From JAJPHI01 sp035541875 (lineage in GTDB: Bacteria; Desulfobacterota; Binatia; Binatales; Binataceae): a stretch of 64,000 bases of DNA. This document shows positions 63,610 to 64,000 of the stretch, piece after piece. Within the stretch, counting starts at the first letter, position 1. Each line of letters begins with the position of its first letter. The position numbers and the translations under genes are program-made. The notes beneath the pieces were generated by a model that worked only from the letters and a program-made list of their open reading frames with translations, did not search any database and had not been told where the DNA came from. Where the stretch lies: assembly GCA_035541875.1 (NCBI GenBank), contig DATKML010000029.1:111794-175793 (forward strand). Reading direction: 5' to 3'.

Positions 63610-64000
63610 CTATCGATTGCTCGAGGCTCGCGCGGCGGCCGGTGGCGTATCATCGAGGGCCAGGTTGAGCTCGAGAACGTTAACTCGCGGCTCGCCGATA
63701 AGCCCGAGCCAGCGCCCGCGCGTGTGGTCCTGAATTGCTTGAAGGACCGCGTCCTCACTCAGATGGCGTGCCTGTGCGACGCGAGCCACCTGAACGGCCG
63801 CCGCCGCCGGGGTGATATCAGGGTCGAGACCGCTACCGGAAGCCGTCACCATATCCACTGGGATCTCGCCATGGTTGAGTCCCGGCTCAGCTTCGCGCAG
63901 CGCCTTCGCCCGATCACGCACCGCGTCGATATAGCTCTTATTGGTCGGACCCGAGTTGGAACCGCTCGAACTGGTGGCGTCGTAACCTTTATCTCCGGCG
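63610..64000 (-). CDS. kdpC: Potassium-transporting ATPase subunit KdpC (N-terminus outside window)
   Basis: The visible 129 residues are the C-terminal part of KdpC. The start of the segment reads GYDATSSSGSNSGPTNKSYIDAV, the conserved region of the family. DMVTASGSGLDPDITPAAAAVQ follows, then DAVLQAIQDHTRGRWLGLIGEPRVNVLELNLAL. KdpC is the single-span subunit that stabilises the KdpAB K+ pump and its ATP binding. kdpA and kdpB should lie to the right of the window, on the same strand. Confidence 0.95.
   Translation of the reverse strand, partial: AGDKGYDATSSSGSNSGPTNKSYIDAVRDRAKALREAEPGLNHGEIPVDMVTASGSGLDPDITPAAAAVQVARVAQARHLSEDAVLQAIQDHTRGRWLGLIGEPRVNVLELNLALDDTPPAAARASSNR

Noticed and set aside
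1..64000. Insertion sequences, prophage, CRISPR arrays or integrases
   Set aside because: No transposase, integrase, capsid, Cas or repeat-spacer pattern was seen anywhere in the window.

Overview
The window is about 64 kb of bacterial chromosome, moderately GC-rich, Gram-negative in character (RND efflux, MCE/Pqi lipid transport, lipoproteins, a predicted outer-membrane barrel). No marker gene fixes the taxon. The mix of family III CoA-transferases, a BKACE enzyme, a Baeyer-Villiger-type monooxygenase, a DUF1254 protein, ArsJ and a split KdpD would suit an uncultured soil lineage such as Binatota/Desulfobacterota-like or Acidobacteria-like bacteria. That placement is inference only.

Layout. 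1-1.4 kb: tail of a secreted or propeller-like protein, the rplM-rpsI pair and tRNA-Asp. 1.6-7 kb: an RND permease and adaptor, then three tiny tandem VPEID-CTERM (exosortase-type) proteins. 7-18 kb: metabolism, with two CoA-transferases, an AraC regulator divergent from a diiron/OsmC/tautomerase operon, ilvD, a zinc-ribbon protein and glutamine-dependent nadE. 18-25 kb: a degenerate ArsC-like protein, an atypical pyruvate kinase and an arsenic island (arsM divergent from arsR-arsJ-acr3 and an AhpD-like gene). Single-base frameshifts break arsM, arsJ and acr3 in this assembly. 25-35 kb: FAD monooxygenase, icd, DUF4410 lipoprotein, zinc alcohol dehydrogenase, Flp pilin, BVMO-type flavoprotein and a pqiABC operon. 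36-41.5 kb: DUF1254 protein, a small membrane protein, double carboxymuconolactone-decarboxylase-like protein, BKACE enzyme and an AraC regulator. 41.5-54 kb: a dense run of exported proteins (BON, beta-barrel, two DUF3313 lipoproteins, a multi-pass membrane protein, DUF2092, an N/Q/S-rich protein, a small Cys protein, a lipoprotein, an arylsulfatase, an octaheme cytochrome with TPRs). 54-58 kb: alpha-glucan phosphorylase, a DUF2254 remnant and a LOG-family protein. 58-64 kb: the distal part of a kdp operon.

How the genes work together. The most unusual part is the kdp end. kdpC is followed by a small unrecognised Cys protein, a KdpD cut down to its sensor half, a separate HAMP/PAS histidine kinase and a sigma54-type AlgB-like regulator in place of KdpE. 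The genes overlap by a few bases, so they are probably translated as one unit. A paralogue of the small Cys protein lies just beyond the regulator. The other notable systems are the mini VPEID-CTERM trio, which have almost no passenger sequence, and the 41.5-54 kb envelope cluster of co-located uncharacterised families around an arylsulfatase.
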